Position numbers and translations under genes: made by a program
In this document: in pieces, positions 42,598 to 52,460 of the stretch
How the letters are laid out: each line of letters starts with the position of its first letter
Numbering within the stretch: position 1 is the first letter of the stretch
The notes under the pieces: model-generated
Database searches by the model: none
The model's input: the letters and a program-made list of their open reading frames with translations, nothing else
Told to the model about the DNA's origin: nothing
Assembly: GCF_000011365.1 (NCBI RefSeq)
Contig: NC_004463.1
Coordinates: forward strand, 3,520,001-3,584,000
Direction: 5' to 3'
Length of the DNA stretch: 64,000 bases
Origin: Bradyrhizobium diazoefficiens USDA 110
GTDB lineage: Bacteria > Pseudomonadota > Alphaproteobacteria > Rhizobiales > Xanthobacteraceae

Positions 42598-43371
42598 ATG
42601 TACCTGGAAAAATTCAAGCTGGACGGCAAGACCGCGTTCATCACCGGCGGCGGGCAGGGCATTGGGCTGGCCTGCGCCGAGGCGCTCGCCGAAGCCGGCG
42701 CCAGGGTCGTCATCGGCGACCGCGACAGCAAGGTCGCGGACAGCGCCAAGGCCAGCCTGAAAGCCAAGGGGTTCGACGCCGAGACCGCGATCATGGACGT
42801 GACCGATACCAGGCGCGTCGCCGAGGTCGCCAATGACCTCGTCGCCCGCCACGGCAAGGTCGACATCCTCGTCAACAATGCCGGCATCGCCCGCAGCGAG
42901 ACGCCGGCGGAGACCGTGACCGACGAGCATTGGCTCAACGTCATCGACGTCAACCTCAACGGCACCTTCTGGTGCTGCCGCGAGTTCGGCAAGCACATGC
43001 TGAAGGCGCAAAGCGGCGCCATCGTCAATGTGGGCTCGATGTCCGGCTTCATCGTCAACAAGCCGCAGGAGCAGTGCTTCTACAATGCGTCGAAGGCCGG
43101 TGTGCACCATCTGACCAAGTCGCTCGCGGCGGAATGGGGCGCGCGCGGCATCCGCGTCAACGCGGTGGCGCCGACCTATATCGAGACGCCGCTCAACGCC
43201 TTCGTGAAGAGCAATCCCAAAATGTACGACGCCTGGATCGGCGGAACCCCGATGGCGCGGATGGGGCAGGTCGAGGAGATCGCCTCCGTCGTGCTGTTCC
43301 TCTCCTCGGAAGCCGCGAGCCTGATGACCGGCAGCATCGTGCTGGTGGATGGCGGCTACACTTGCTGGTAG
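42598..43371 (+). CDS. Short-chain dehydrogenase/reductase, probable polyol dehydrogenase
   Basis: 257 aa classical SDR. Cofactor motif TGGGQGIG is at residues 16-23, NNAG near 97-100, the catalytic serine in VGSMSGF near 143, and Tyr/Lys in FYNASKAG near 161-168. NAD is likely from the Asp in VIGDRDSK after beta-2. In the polyol operon it takes the place of MtlD or SmoS, so it should oxidise a hexitol or pentitol to a ketose. Which polyol is not readable. Confidence 0.9.
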   Translation: MYLEKFKLDGKTAFITGGGQGIGLACAEALAEAGARVVIGDRDSKVADSAKASLKAKGFDAETAIMDVTDTRRVAEVANDLVARHGKVDILVNNAGIARSETPAETVTDEHWLNVIDVNLNGTFWCCREFGKHMLKAQSGAIVNVGSMSGFIVNKPQEQCFYNASKAGVHHLTKSLAAEWGARGIRVNAVAPTYIETPLNAFVKSNPKMYDAWIGGTPMARMGQVEEIASVVLFLSSEAASLMTGSIVLVDGGYTCW

Positions 43372-43410
43372 GCTTACCGTCAAAACTGACGAGAGCGACC
43401 GGGAGCGACA

Positions 43411-45057
43411 ATGCCGCGAGCGTATATCGGCGTCGACGTGGGGACCACCAGCACGCGGGCAGGGGTGTTCGACGAGGCCGGCACGCTGCTGGCGACGGCG
43501 CGGCACCCGATCAGGATCTGGCATGAGGCCGGCGATATCGTCGAGCAGTCATCCCGGGACATCTGGGAGGCCTGCGCAAAATCCGTGCGGGCGGCGATGG
43601 CGGAAGCTGCCATTGCGCCCGACAGCGTCGGCGGCATCGGCTTCGACGCCACCTGTTCCCTCGTGGTGCTCGACCGCCAGGGCGGGCCGCTCACCGTCAG
43701 CGCCTCAGGCGAGGCGCAGCGCAACGTCATCGTCTGGATGGACCATCGCGCCACCGCCGAGGCGCGGCTGATCAACGAGACCGAGGATGCGGTGCTGCGC
43801 TATGTCGGCGGCTCGATCTCGCCCGAGATGGAGATGCCAAAACTGTTGTGGCTGAAGCGCCATCTGCGCGCGAGCTTCGATGCCGCAGGCCACTTCTTCG
43901 ATCTGGCAGACTACCTGACCTGGCGCGCGACCGGCTCGCTGCAACGCTCGACCTGTACCGTCACCTGCAAGTGGAACTATCTCGCCCATGACGGTGGCGG
44001 CTGGAGCGCGCAATTCTTCAAGCGCATCGGGCTGTCCGACTTCGTCAGCGAGAAATACGCCCGCATCGGCACCGAGATCGTCGCGCCGGGCACCCGGCTC
44101 GGCGCAGGCCTCACCCGCACGGCCGCCGCTGAGCTCGGCCTGTCGCCAGGAACGCCGGTCGGCGCATCCCTGATCGACGCGCATGCCGGCGGCATCGGCG
44201 CGATCGGCGGTCGCGACGGCTCGGGCGGAACGACCGATGTCAGCGACCGCCTCGCCTACATCATGGGAACGTCGGCCTGCATCATGGCGACGACGAAGGA
44301 GCCGTGCTTCGTGCCGGGCGTGTGGGGGCCTTATTATTCCGGCATGGTGCCGGACTTCTGGCTCAACGAGGGCGGGCAGTCGGCGGCGGGCGCGGCGATC
44401 GACCATCTCCTCAAATCGCATCCGGGCTTTGCCGAGGCGAGCGCGGCTGCGCGCAACAAGGGCCTCGACCTCATCGACTTCCTCGAGCGCCGCATCATCG
44501 CGCGCGCCGGTGATGCCAGCCGCGCCGCGCTGCTCGCCCGCGATGTCCACGTCCTGCCCGAATTCATCGGCAACCGCTCGCCTTACGCCGACCCCGATAC
44601 GCGCGCGGTGATCGCGGGCCTCGATCTCGACACCGATGTCGCTTCTATGGAGCGGCTGTTCGTCGCCGGCCTTTGCGGGCTCGCTTACGGGCTTGCCGAG
44701 GTGATCGAGGCCTTTGCCGCGCATGGCGTCCGCTCCAGCATCATGATCATGGGCGGCGGCGCCAGCCGCAGTCCGCTGGTGCGCCAGATCATGGCCGACA
44801 CCACAGGCCTCACCGTCGCGCTGCCGCAGACCAGGGAGCCGGTGCTGCTCGGCGCCGCGATGCTCGGGGCGGTGGCTGGCGGCGCCTGTGCCTCGATCGG
44901 CGAGACCATGGCAAAGATGTCGGCGCTGGGACGCAAGAGCGAGCCGACCGCGCCTGATATGGCCGCGTTTCACGCCCGCAAGCGCGAGGTGTACAAGTTG
45001 CTGCGCGAGGTCGATCGCGGCAGCCGTGCCGCGATGCGCGACATCGCCAGAGGTTGA
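43411..45057 (+). CDS. FGGY-family carbohydrate kinase (ribulokinase-like)
   Basis: 548 aa, the longer ribulokinase-type FGGY class. N-terminal phosphate motif YIGVDVGTTSTRAGVF is at residues 5-20; the FGGY-type mid-region has ASLIDAHAGGIGAIGG near 252-267 and MGTSACIMAT near 287; the C-terminal adenosine motif is MIMGGGASRSPLVRQI. It phosphorylates a ketopentose such as D-ribulose or D-xylulose. Position matches mtlY of Pseudomonas. Start after GGGAGCGACA. Six bases before the PfkB gene. Confidence 0.92.
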   Translation: MPRAYIGVDVGTTSTRAGVFDEAGTLLATARHPIRIWHEAGDIVEQSSRDIWEACAKSVRAAMAEAAIAPDSVGGIGFDATCSLVVLDRQGGPLTVSASGEAQRNVIVWMDHRATAEARLINETEDAVLRYVGGSISPEMEMPKLLWLKRHLRASFDAAGHFFDLADYLTWRATGSLQRSTCTVTCKWNYLAHDGGGWSAQFFKRIGLSDFVSEKYARIGTEIVAPGTRLGAGLTRTAAAELGLSPGTPVGASLIDAHAGGIGAIGGRDGSGGTTDVSDRLAYIMGTSACIMATTKEPCFVPGVWGPYYSGMVPDFWLNEGGQSAAGAAIDHLLKSHPGFAEASAAARNKGLDLIDFLERRIIARAGDASRAALLARDVHVLPEFIGNRSPYADPDTRAVIAGLDLDTDVASMERLFVAGLCGLAYGLAEVIEAFAAHGVRSSIMIMGGGASRSPLVRQIMADTTGLTVALPQTREPVLLGAAMLGAVAGGACASIGETMAKMSALGRKSEPTAPDMAAFHARKREVYKLLREVDRGSRAAMRDIARG

Positions 45058-45062
45058 GACGA

Positions 45063-45998
45063 ATGCTGATTGCTAGCGGCGATGCGCTGATCGATTTCGT
45101 GCCGACGCGAAACGCCGACGGACGCGAGGCGGTGATGCCCGCGGTCGGCGGCTCCTGCCTCAACGTCGCGATCGGCATGGCGCGGCTGGGCGCGCCGACC
45201 GGCTTCGTCGGCGGCATCTCCACCGACCTGTTCGGACAGATGATCGCAGACCACGCAACCGCCTCGCATGTCGAACTCGGCCTTGCCACCCGCAGCGATC
45301 ACCAGACCACGCTGGCTTTCGTGCGCATCGTCGCGGGCGAGTCGCATTACGCCTTCTACGACGCCGAGACGGCGACCCGGAACTGGACCTACCGGCGCGG
45401 GTCCGTTGCCTTCGATACGGTCGAAGTCCTCCATGTCGGCTCGACCACGCTGGTCAACGACGAGGGCGCCGCCGAAACGAAAGCGCTGATCGCGGACGCG
45501 CGGATGTCGTCCACGATCTCGTTCGATCCGAACTGCCGCCCCAACCTCGTCAGGGACAAGCCGGCTTATCTCGCGCGCATGGCCGAGTTCGCGCAAAGCG
45601 CCGATCTCATCAAGATGTCGGACGTCGACTTCGCCTATCTCTTCGGCGACGAGCCCTATCAACAGCGCGCGAGCACGCTGCTCGGGCAGGGCACGAGCCT
45701 CGTCGTCGTCACCCGTGGCAACAACGGCGCGATCGCGTGGCACGCGGGAGCAGGGCGGATCGAGGTGCAAGCACCCAGGGTCGAGGTCGCCGACACCATC
45801 GGCGCCGGCGATAGTTTTCAGGCGGCGCTGCTGTTCGCCCTGCACAAGCAGGGACGTCTGGCGCGGCAGCAGCTGAAAGTCATCAATGCCGACGAGCTCC
45901 GCCGCGCGCTGTCCTTTGCCGCCAATTGCGCCGGCCTGACCTGCACCCGCCCGGGCGCCGATCCGCCCTGGAGCCACGAGATCACCTGGAGCCCGTAG
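45063..45998 (+). CDS. PfkB-family carbohydrate kinase, probable fructokinase
   Basis: 311 aa. N-terminal signature region VGGSCLNVAIGMARLG near residues 30-45 and C-terminal ATP/anion-hole motif DTIGAGDSFQAALL near 247-260, with catalytic Asp in GAGD. Position matches mtlZ fructokinase: polyol to fructose by the dehydrogenase, then phosphorylation. Start ATG at 45063 has AGAGG upstream within the end of the FGGY gene; an in-frame TTG at 45054 is less likely. Convergent with the LysR gene, 7 bases apart. Confidence 0.9.
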   Translation: MLIASGDALIDFVPTRNADGREAVMPAVGGSCLNVAIGMARLGAPTGFVGGISTDLFGQMIADHATASHVELGLATRSDHQTTLAFVRIVAGESHYAFYDAETATRNWTYRRGSVAFDTVEVLHVGSTTLVNDEGAAETKALIADARMSSTISFDPNCRPNLVRDKPAYLARMAEFAQSADLIKMSDVDFAYLFGDEPYQQRASTLLGQGTSLVVVTRGNNGAIAWHAGAGRIEVQAPRVEVADTIGAGDSFQAALLFALHKQGRLARQQLKVINADELRRALSFAANCAGLTCTRPGADPPWSHEITWSP

Positions 45999-46005
45999 CG
46001 CCGCG

Positions 46006-46899
46006 TCACATCCGCGCGACGGCCTTCTCGGCGCATTTGATGAAGGTTCCGATCAGCGGGCTCTGCGAATCCCGCCGCCAGCACACCGCGATGTCGAGGG
46101 AGTCGGTGGCATCGCGGAGCGGCCTGAACACGATGCCGCGCGGGGCGCCGAGCTGCGCGCAGGCCGGCAGGATCGCGAGGCCTTCGCCCGCCAGCACCAG
46201 GCTCATCGCCGAATGCACCGTCTCCACGCGGCTCGCGATCGGCATCACCACCTGGTGCCGGCGCAGCAGGGGGACCACGGCGGACGATGCGGGACCATGG
46301 TCCGGATGCGGCAGCGCGATCAGCGGACGTCCGTGCAACCGGGCCATCGGCACGGAGCCCAGGCGGGCGAGCGGCGAGCTGGTCGGCATCGCCAGCATGA
46401 AGCGCTGTGCACCGATCCGCGCCACCTGGATCTCGGGATGGTTGATGGCCGGCATGCACAGCGCGACCGTGACGCTGCGATCGAGCACCCGCGCCTCGCG
46501 CGTCGATGCGCTGAGCTCGGCGAAGTCGAGGTCGACACCGGGAACCGAGCGGCGCAGCTCGGGGATCAGCCGCGGCAGGATCGCATTGGCCAGCACGAAC
46601 ATGTAGCCGACCGACAGCCGCCCGCGCTTGCCGGATGCGACCGCGCGGGCGGCCTCGATGCCGTCGGACGCCAGCGCCAGCGCCTCGCTGGCGCGCACCA
46701 GCAGCGCCTGGCCCGCCTCGGTCAGGTCCATGCCGCGGGTGCCGCGGCGGAACAGCGGCGCGCCGATCTCGGCCTCCAGCTTGCGGATCTGGACCGAGAG
46801 CGGCGGCTGCGCCATGCGCAGCCGCTCGGCGGCCTTGCCGACGCTGCGTGCCTCGGCGACGGCGACGAAATAGCGGAGCCGACGAAGATCCATTGGCAT
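46006..46899 (-). CDS. LysR family transcription regulator
   Basis: 297 aa. N-terminal HTH: MDLRRLRYFVAVAEARSVGK, AAERLRMAQPPLSVQIRKLE, residues about 3-62. Substrate-binding domain follows (GRLSVGYMFVLANAILPRL). Two close ATGs (46899, 46893) are possible. Divergent from the amidase gene across 122 bases, the classic LysR arrangement, so it probably controls the amidase and the peptide-type importer. Confidence 0.93.
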   Translation of the reverse strand: MPMDLRRLRYFVAVAEARSVGKAAERLRMAQPPLSVQIRKLEAEIGAPLFRRGTRGMDLTEAGQALLVRASEALALASDGIEAARAVASGKRGRLSVGYMFVLANAILPRLIPELRRSVPGVDLDFAELSASTREARVLDRSVTVALCMPAINHPEIQVARIGAQRFMLAMPTSSPLARLGSVPMARLHGRPLIALPHPDHGPASSAVVPLLRRHQVVMPIASRVETVHSAMSLVLAGEGLAILPACAQLGAPRGIVFRPLRDATDSLDIAVCWRRDSQSPLIGTFIKCAEKAVARM

Positions 46900-47021
46900 A
46901 CCGAAAACGTATGGGTTGGCGACCAAAATCGTATTGGACGGCGAGTTAACAAAACTGTCATTCTGGCTGTCAATGGCTTGTCTAATGCCTTGGCCAACGG
47001 TGGCCGGCTTCGGAGCGTGAT

Positions 47022-48449
47022 GTGACGATGAACGGCGATCCCTGCCTGCTGTCCGCAACCGAACTGCGCGGCCTCATCGCCGACAAGCGGATCTCGCCCG
47101 TCGAGATCACCCGGGCCGTGCTCGCGCGCGCCGAGGCGCTCCAGCCCCAGTTGAACTGCTTCATCACGATCTGCGGCGACGAGGCGATGGCGGCCGCGCG
47201 CGCCGCCGAGCGCAGGGTCATGGCCGGCGAGCCGCTCGGCCTGCTGCATGGCATTCCCTACACCGTCAAGGACATCGTCAACACCAGGGGGGTAAAGACC
47301 ACCTTCGGCGCCGTTCCCTACAAGGACAATGTGCCTGTTGAGGACGCGGTGGCGGTCGCGCGGCTGCGCAGCGAGGGTGCGATCCTGATCGGCAAGACCA
47401 CGACGCCGGAATTCGGCAGCAAGTGCTTGACGGATTCGCCGCTGTTCGGCCGCACTCGCAATGCGTGGGACGCCTGCCGCTCCTCCGGCGGCTCCAGCGG
47501 CGGCGCGGCGGTTGCTGTGGCCAGCGGCATCGCGCCGCTCGCGGTCGCGACCGACGGCGGCGGCTCGACGCGGATTCCCGCGGCCTGCAACGGCGTGGTC
47601 GGCCTGAAGCAGAGCAACGGAATCATCCCGCACAGCCAGGCGCTGGATGTGTTCGGTAACCAGACCTACGTCACGCCGACGACGCGCACCGTCGCCGATA
47701 CCGCGCTGATGATGCAGGCGATGGCCGGCGAGGACCCCTGCGATCCCTGGTCGATCGGCGTTCCCGTATCCGACTTCGTCGGCACCGCCGCCCCGCGCGG
47801 CGATCTGCGCGGGCTGAGGATCCTGTACTGCCTGACGCCGCCGGGCCGTCCGGTGTCCGCCGAGGTCGCGGCCAGCTTCAGGGCGAGCCTCGACCGGCTG
47901 GCCGGGCTCGGCGCCGAGCTCGAGGAATTCTCCGGCGAGGGTTTCGACATCGAGCCGATCTGGCGCGCCATCAACCACACCGTCTGGCGCACGCGCTTTG
48001 CAAAACTCGCGGCCGAGCACAAGGACGAGCTGAGCGAGGCCTTCCTCAAGCAGCTCGCGCTTGCCACCGAGGTCAGCGGCGTTGACTACCAGGAGGCGAT
48101 GTTCGCGCGCACCGCGCTGTTCCGCCGCGTGCAATCCCTGCTTGCGCGCGGCCACTTCCTGGCGATGCCGACGCTCACGCGCTCCGCGCTGCCGATCAAG
48201 CAGGATTTGTTCGGCACCATCGAGATCGACGGTCGGCATTTCGACAGCGTCCGGCCGCACTGGTTCCCCTGGACCATGCCGTTCAACATGACCGGGCATC
48301 CCGCCGTCAGCCTGCCCTCGGGCTTTGGCCGCGACGGCCTGCCGATCGGGCTTCAGCTCGTCGGCCGCTTCCGGGCTGATGCGGAATTGCTCCGCGTCAG
48401 CACGCTGTTCGAGGCCTCCGTCGACCTTCTGTCCCGCTGGCCGGAATAA
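47022..48449 (+). CDS. Amidase (amidase-signature family)
   Basis: 475 aa. The Ser-cisSer-Lys triad can be seen: lysine in LLHGIPYTVKDIV near residue 86, the glycine-serine-rich loop CRSSGGSSGGAAVAVASG near 155-172, and the nucleophile serine in DGGGSTRIPAACNG. Hydrolyses a carboxamide to acid and ammonia; substrate unknown. The GTG at 47022 is six bases from GGAG and is preferred over the ATG at 47028. Followed by an Opp/Dpp importer, which may bring in the amide. Confidence 0.92.
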   Translation: MTMNGDPCLLSATELRGLIADKRISPVEITRAVLARAEALQPQLNCFITICGDEAMAAARAAERRVMAGEPLGLLHGIPYTVKDIVNTRGVKTTFGAVPYKDNVPVEDAVAVARLRSEGAILIGKTTTPEFGSKCLTDSPLFGRTRNAWDACRSSGGSSGGAAVAVASGIAPLAVATDGGGSTRIPAACNGVVGLKQSNGIIPHSQALDVFGNQTYVTPTTRTVADTALMMQAMAGEDPCDPWSIGVPVSDFVGTAAPRGDLRGLRILYCLTPPGRPVSAEVAASFRASLDRLAGLGAELEEFSGEGFDIEPIWRAINHTVWRTRFAKLAAEHKDELSEAFLKQLALATEVSGVDYQEAMFARTALFRRVQSLLARGHFLAMPTLTRSALPIKQDLFGTIEIDGRHFDSVRPHWFPWTMPFNMTGHPAVSLPSGFGRDGLPIGLQLVGRFRADAELLRVSTLFEASVDLLSRWPE

Positions 48450-48548
48450 CGACATGCGCATGCAGCAAAGCACTTGCGCGCAAAGGACTTGCGTCCGCCG
48501 TCCGGACATGTTGATCGTGCCGCGGATGAGCTTCGAAACCGGGCGCGC

Positions 48549-49499
48549 ATGAGCGTATTTGTCCTCCGACGTGTCTTGACCTTGCTGGCGACGCTGGTCG
48601 GCGCGTCGCTGATCATCTTCCTGGTGCTGGATGCGCTTCCCGGCAACGCCGCGCAGATGCTGATGGGCGCCGATGCCTCGGCCGACGCGGTCCGCGCGCT
48701 CACCGTCAAGCTCGGGCTCGACCAGCCGCTGGCGGTTCGCTACCTGCAATGGATCAAGGGCCTGCTCGTCGGCGATCTCGGCAACTCCTATGTCTACGGC
48801 ACGCCGATCGCCAGCCTGATCGCGGAGCGGCTGGTGCTGACCATTCCGCTCGCGATCATGGCCATGTCGATCACGGTGACGCTGGCGCTCTCGGCCGGCA
48901 TCTACACCGCCGCCAACCACAACAAGCTCGGCGATGTCGGCGTGATGTCGCTGACTCAGGTCGGCATCGCGCTGCCGAACTTCTGGTTTGCGATCCTGCT
49001 GGTCCTGTTGTTCTCGGTGCGGCTGCAATGGCTCTCGGCGGGCGGCTTCGCCGGCTGGGAGGACGGCATCTGGTCAGGCGTCAAGTCGCTGCTGCTGCCG
49101 GCGGTCTCGCTCGCGGTGGTGCAGGCTGCGATCCTCGCCCGCGTCACGCGCTCGGCGGTGCTCGAAGTGCTGCGCGAGGATTTCGTCCGCACGGCACGGG
49201 CAAAGGGGCTCGGCAAGCGCGAGGTGCTGTGGCGCCACGTGCTGCGCAACGCAATGATCCCCGTGATGACGGTGATGGGCCTGCAATTCGCCAATCTGCT
49301 CGCCGGCACAATCGTGATCGAGAACGTGTTCTACCTGCCGGGCCTCGGCCGCCTGATCTTCCAGTCGATCGCCAACCGAGACCTGATCGTGGTGCGCAAT
49401 TGCGTGATGCTGCTGGCAACCATGGTCGTTATCGTCAATTTCGTGGTCGACGTGCTCTATGCCTTCATCGATCCCCGCATCAAGGTTCACGACCTGTGA
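48549..49499 (+). CDS. Peptide/amide ABC transporter permease (DppB-like)
   Basis: 316 aa, six helices. N-terminus FVLRRVLTLLATLVGASLII and LDALPGNAA are typical of DppB/OppB. EAA loop RTARAKGLGKREVLWRHVLR lies near residues 218-237. The ATG at 48549 begins the family homology; the 99 bases after the amidase hold no gene. The stop overlaps the next gene (GTGA). Confidence 0.92.
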   Translation: MSVFVLRRVLTLLATLVGASLIIFLVLDALPGNAAQMLMGADASADAVRALTVKLGLDQPLAVRYLQWIKGLLVGDLGNSYVYGTPIASLIAERLVLTIPLAIMAMSITVTLALSAGIYTAANHNKLGDVGVMSLTQVGIALPNFWFAILLVLLFSVRLQWLSAGGFAGWEDGIWSGVKSLLLPAVSLAVVQAAILARVTRSAVLEVLREDFVRTARAKGLGKREVLWRHVLRNAMIPVMTVMGLQFANLLAGTIVIENVFYLPGLGRLIFQSIANRDLIVVRNCVMLLATMVVIVNFVVDVLYAFIDPRIKVHDL

Positions 49500-50389
49500 G
49501 CGCGCCCCTGACCACCCCGATTGACGCAGCAGTCGCGACGCGTCCGCTGCCCGCGCGCACGTTCTGGCGCCGTGCGCTGCGCCATCGCAGCTTTGTCCTC
49601 GGCGGCGCGCTGAGCCTGCTGGTGCTCGCCTCGGCGCTGCTTTCGCTGGTGTGGACGCCGTGGTCGCCCTACGAGATCGACATCGCCTCAAAACTCCGGC
49701 CGCCGTCGGCGGCGCACTGGCTCGGCACCGATTCCTTCGGCCGCGACATCGTCTCGCTGCTGCTCGCCGGCGCCCGCTCCACCATCATGGTCGGCATCAT
49801 CGCGGTCAGCATCGGTCTCACCTTCGGTGTCTGCCTCGGCCTGATCGCCTCGGCGCGGCGCGGCTGGACCGAAGAGATCATCATGCGCTTCTCCGACTTC
49901 ACCTTCGCCTTTCCGGCCGTGCTCTCCGCGATCATGCTCGCCGCGGTCGTAGGGCCGGGCATGGTGACCTCGATCGTCGCGATCGGCATCTTCCAGATCC
50001 CGACATTGACTCGGCTGACGCGCGGCTCGGCCAACGCGATCTGGGCGCGCGAATTCGTGCTGGCCGCGCGAGCGTCGGGGAAGGGAAAATTCCGCATCAC
50101 CATCGAGCACGTGCTGCCCAACATCCTGTCGATCCTGATCGTGCAGGCGACGATCCAGTTCGCACTCGCGATTCTCGCGGAAGCCGCACTGTCCTATCTC
50201 GGCCTCGGCACGCAGCCGCCGCAGCCATCCTGGGGCCGCATGCTGAACGATGCGCAGACCCTGCTGTTCCAGTCGCCGATGCTCGCGGTCTATCCGGGGG
50301 CCGCCATCGCGGTCGCCGTGCTCGGCCTCAATCTCCTCGGCGACGGCTTGCGCGATCTGCTCGATCCACGACTGGCGCGGGAGCGATGA
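49496..50389 (+). CDS. Peptide/amide ABC transporter permease (DppC-like)
   Basis: 297 aa. OppC N-terminal helix then HWLGTDSFGRDIVSLLLAGAR near residues 74-94, the DppC hallmark. EAA loop REFVLAARASGKGKFRITIE lies near 187-206. GTG start overlaps the DppB-like stop, and its end overlaps the following ATPase start. Confidence 0.92.
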   Translation: MSAPLTTPIDAAVATRPLPARTFWRRALRHRSFVLGGALSLLVLASALLSLVWTPWSPYEIDIASKLRPPSAAHWLGTDSFGRDIVSLLLAGARSTIMVGIIAVSIGLTFGVCLGLIASARRGWTEEIIMRFSDFTFAFPAVLSAIMLAAVVGPGMVTSIVAIGIFQIPTLTRLTRGSANAIWAREFVLAARASGKGKFRITIEHVLPNILSILIVQATIQFALAILAEAALSYLGLGTQPPQPSWGRMLNDAQTLLFQSPMLAVYPGAAIAVAVLGLNLLGDGLRDLLDPRLARER

Positions 50390-51405
50390 GGATGGCTGAG
50401 CGCTCCACCATGCCGCTGATCGAGGTTGATAATCTCGGCGTCCGCCTCAACACCAGCCGCGGGCCGGCGCAGGCCGTGCGCGGCGTCAGCTTCTCGCTGA
50501 AGCGCGGCGAGACGCTCGGGCTCGTCGGTGAATCCGGCTGCGGCAAGTCGGTGACCGCGATGTCCCTGATGGGCCTGTTGCCGGACAGCGCCGTCGTCAC
50601 CGGCAGCATCAAACTTGATGGCAGCGAGCTCGCCGGGCTTGCGGACGCGGATTACTGCCGCCTGCGCGGCAACCGCATCAGCATGATCTTCCAGGAGCCG
50701 ATGACCGCGCTCAATCCGATGCACACGATCGGCCACCAGGTCGCCGAGCCGCTGCGGCGTCACAAGAACTACTCGGCATCGCAGGCGCGGAAAGAGACGA
50801 TTGCCTTGCTCGACCGCGTCGGGCTGCCCGATCCCGCGCGGCGCGTCGATGCCTATCCGCACCAGTTCTCCGGTGGCCAGCGCCAGCGCATCACCATTGC
50901 GATGGCGCTCGCCTGCGAGCCGGACCTGTTGATCGCGGACGAGCCGACCACGGCGCTCGACGTCACCATCCAGGGCCAGATCCTCGACCTCATCGCCGAT
51001 CTCGTCGAGGAGCGCGGCATGTCGATGATCCTGATCTCGCACGATCTCGGCGTCATCGCCGAGAACGTGCAGCGCATGATGGTGATGTATGGCGGCACCG
51101 TGGTCGAGAGCGGGCCGACCGACGAGGTGTTCCGCCGCATGGGCCATCCCTATACGCAAGGCCTGTTCCGCGCCCGTCCGAAGCTCGGCGCGCGCAAGGG
51201 GACGCGGCTGAAGACGATCTCGGGCACCGTGCCGGAGCTCGCGGATCTTCCGGCCGGCTGCACCTTCTCCGCGCGATGTCCGCTCGTGATCGATCGGTGC
51301 CGCGCCGCGCTGCCGCCGATGGTCGAGGTCGGACCCGGTCATGTCGTGCGCTGCGTGCGCACCGATGTCTCGATGGCCGAGAATGTCGGAGCCCTGTCCG
51401 CATGA
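50386..51405 (+). CDS. Peptide/amide ABC transporter ATPase (DppD-like)
   Basis: 339 aa. Walker A GESGCGKS, signature [15 protein letters not shown], Walker [14 protein letters not shown]. The C-terminal oligopeptide domain has [15 protein letters not shown], the cysteine pattern that in DppD homologues binds an iron-sulfur cluster. ATGA overlap with the permease; an ATG at 50392 is an alternative start. Overlaps DppF-like by 4 bases. Confidence 0.93.
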   Translation: MRMAERSTMPLIEVDNLGVRLNTSRGPAQAVRGVSFSLKRGETLGLVGESGCGKSVTAMSLMGLLPDSAVVTGSIKLDGSELAGLADADYCRLRGNRISMIFQEPMTALNPMHTIGHQVAEPLRRHKNYSASQARKETIALLDRVGLPDPARRVDAYPHQFSGGQRQRITIAMALACEPDLLIADEPTTALDVTIQGQILDLIADLVEERGMSMILISHDLGVIAENVQRMMVMYGGTVVESGPTDEVFRRMGHPYTQGLFRARPKLGARKGTRLKTISGTVPELADLPAGCTFSARCPLVIDRCRAALPPMVEVGPGHVVRCVRTDVSMAENVGALSA

Positions 51406-52406
51406 GCACCGCGCCTCTTCTCGACGTCAGGGATCTGGAGCAGCGCTACATGCTGCCGCGCGAGAGCCTGTTCCGTCCGCCCGGGCAGGTGCGCGCGCTC
51501 AACGGCGTGAGCGTGCAGGTCCTGCCCGGCAAGAGCCTCGGCATCGTCGGCGAGTCCGGTTCGGGCAAGTCGACCTTCGCGCGCGTCGTGATGGCGCTGG
51601 AGCGGCCGACGTCGGGGCAGGTCGCGCTGCTCGGCCGCGACCTTAACCGCCTCCCGGCCGACGAGCTGCGCCGTGCGCGCCGCGATTTCCAGATGGTGTT
51701 CCAGGACCCCTACGGCTCGCTCGATCCGCGCCAGACCATCGCGCGCATCGTCGCCGAACCCTTGACCGTGCTGGAGGGCGCCGATCGCACCACGTTCCGG
51801 GAACGCGTCGCCGCGGTGCTGCGCCAGGTCGGCTTGCGCGATGCCGACATGGAAAAATATCCGCACGAGTTTTCCGGCGGCCAGCGCCAGCGCATCGCGA
51901 TCGCGCGCGCGCTGATCACCCAACCGAAGCTGATCGTCGCGGACGAGCCGGTCTCGGCGCTCGACGTCTCCGTGCAGGCCCAGGTCCTGAACCTGATGCA
52001 GGACCTCCAGGACCAGTTTGGCCTGAGCTATGTCCTGATCAGCCATGACCTCGCCGTCGTCGACTATCTCTGCGACGAGGTCGCGGTGATGTATCTCGGC
52101 CGGATCGTCGAGCAGGGGCGGCCGGAGGATCTGTTCGAGCGCAGCGCCCATCCCTATACGCGGGCGCTGCTGGATGCCGTGCCGCGGGCGCGCGCGGGCG
52201 GCGGCCGGCGCCGGCGCGGGGCCCAGGCGATCGCCTCGCAATCGGCGGCCGCCACGGGGTGTCCCTATGTCGCGCGTTGCGCGCTCGCCGACCAGCATTG
52301 CCGCGAGGCCCTGCCTGAGCTACGCAAGGTGGGCGAGGGACACCTTGCCGCCTGTCACAAGGCGGAGGCCGTGATGGCGTTGCCGCCGCCTGCTGCGGAG
52401 GGTTAG
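51402..52406 (+). CDS. Peptide/amide ABC transporter ATPase (DppF-like)
   Basis: 334 aa. Walker A GESGSGKST, signature [15 protein letters not shown], Walker B LIVADEPVSALDV and the C-terminal GCPYVARCALADQHC cysteine group. An arginine/glycine-rich patch (RARAGGGRRRRG) precedes it, likely a flexible linker. Partner of the DppD-like ATPase. Confidence 0.93.
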   Translation: MSTAPLLDVRDLEQRYMLPRESLFRPPGQVRALNGVSVQVLPGKSLGIVGESGSGKSTFARVVMALERPTSGQVALLGRDLNRLPADELRRARRDFQMVFQDPYGSLDPRQTIARIVAEPLTVLEGADRTTFRERVAAVLRQVGLRDADMEKYPHEFSGGQRQRIAIARALITQPKLIVADEPVSALDVSVQAQVLNLMQDLQDQFGLSYVLISHDLAVVDYLCDEVAVMYLGRIVEQGRPEDLFERSAHPYTRALLDAVPRARAGGGRRRRGAQAIASQSAAATGCPYVARCALADQHCREALPELRKVGEGHLAACHKAEAVMALPPPAAEG

Positions 52407-52460
52407 TCTCGGGCGCAGGATTGGCGTAGACTGGGAATTGAGAAGGCAGGGGAGTTACGC

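Noticed and set aside
46722..49028. 768-codon minus-strand open frame over the amidase gene
   Set aside because: Antisense shadow; only its last part coincides with the other-frame reading of the LysR gene.
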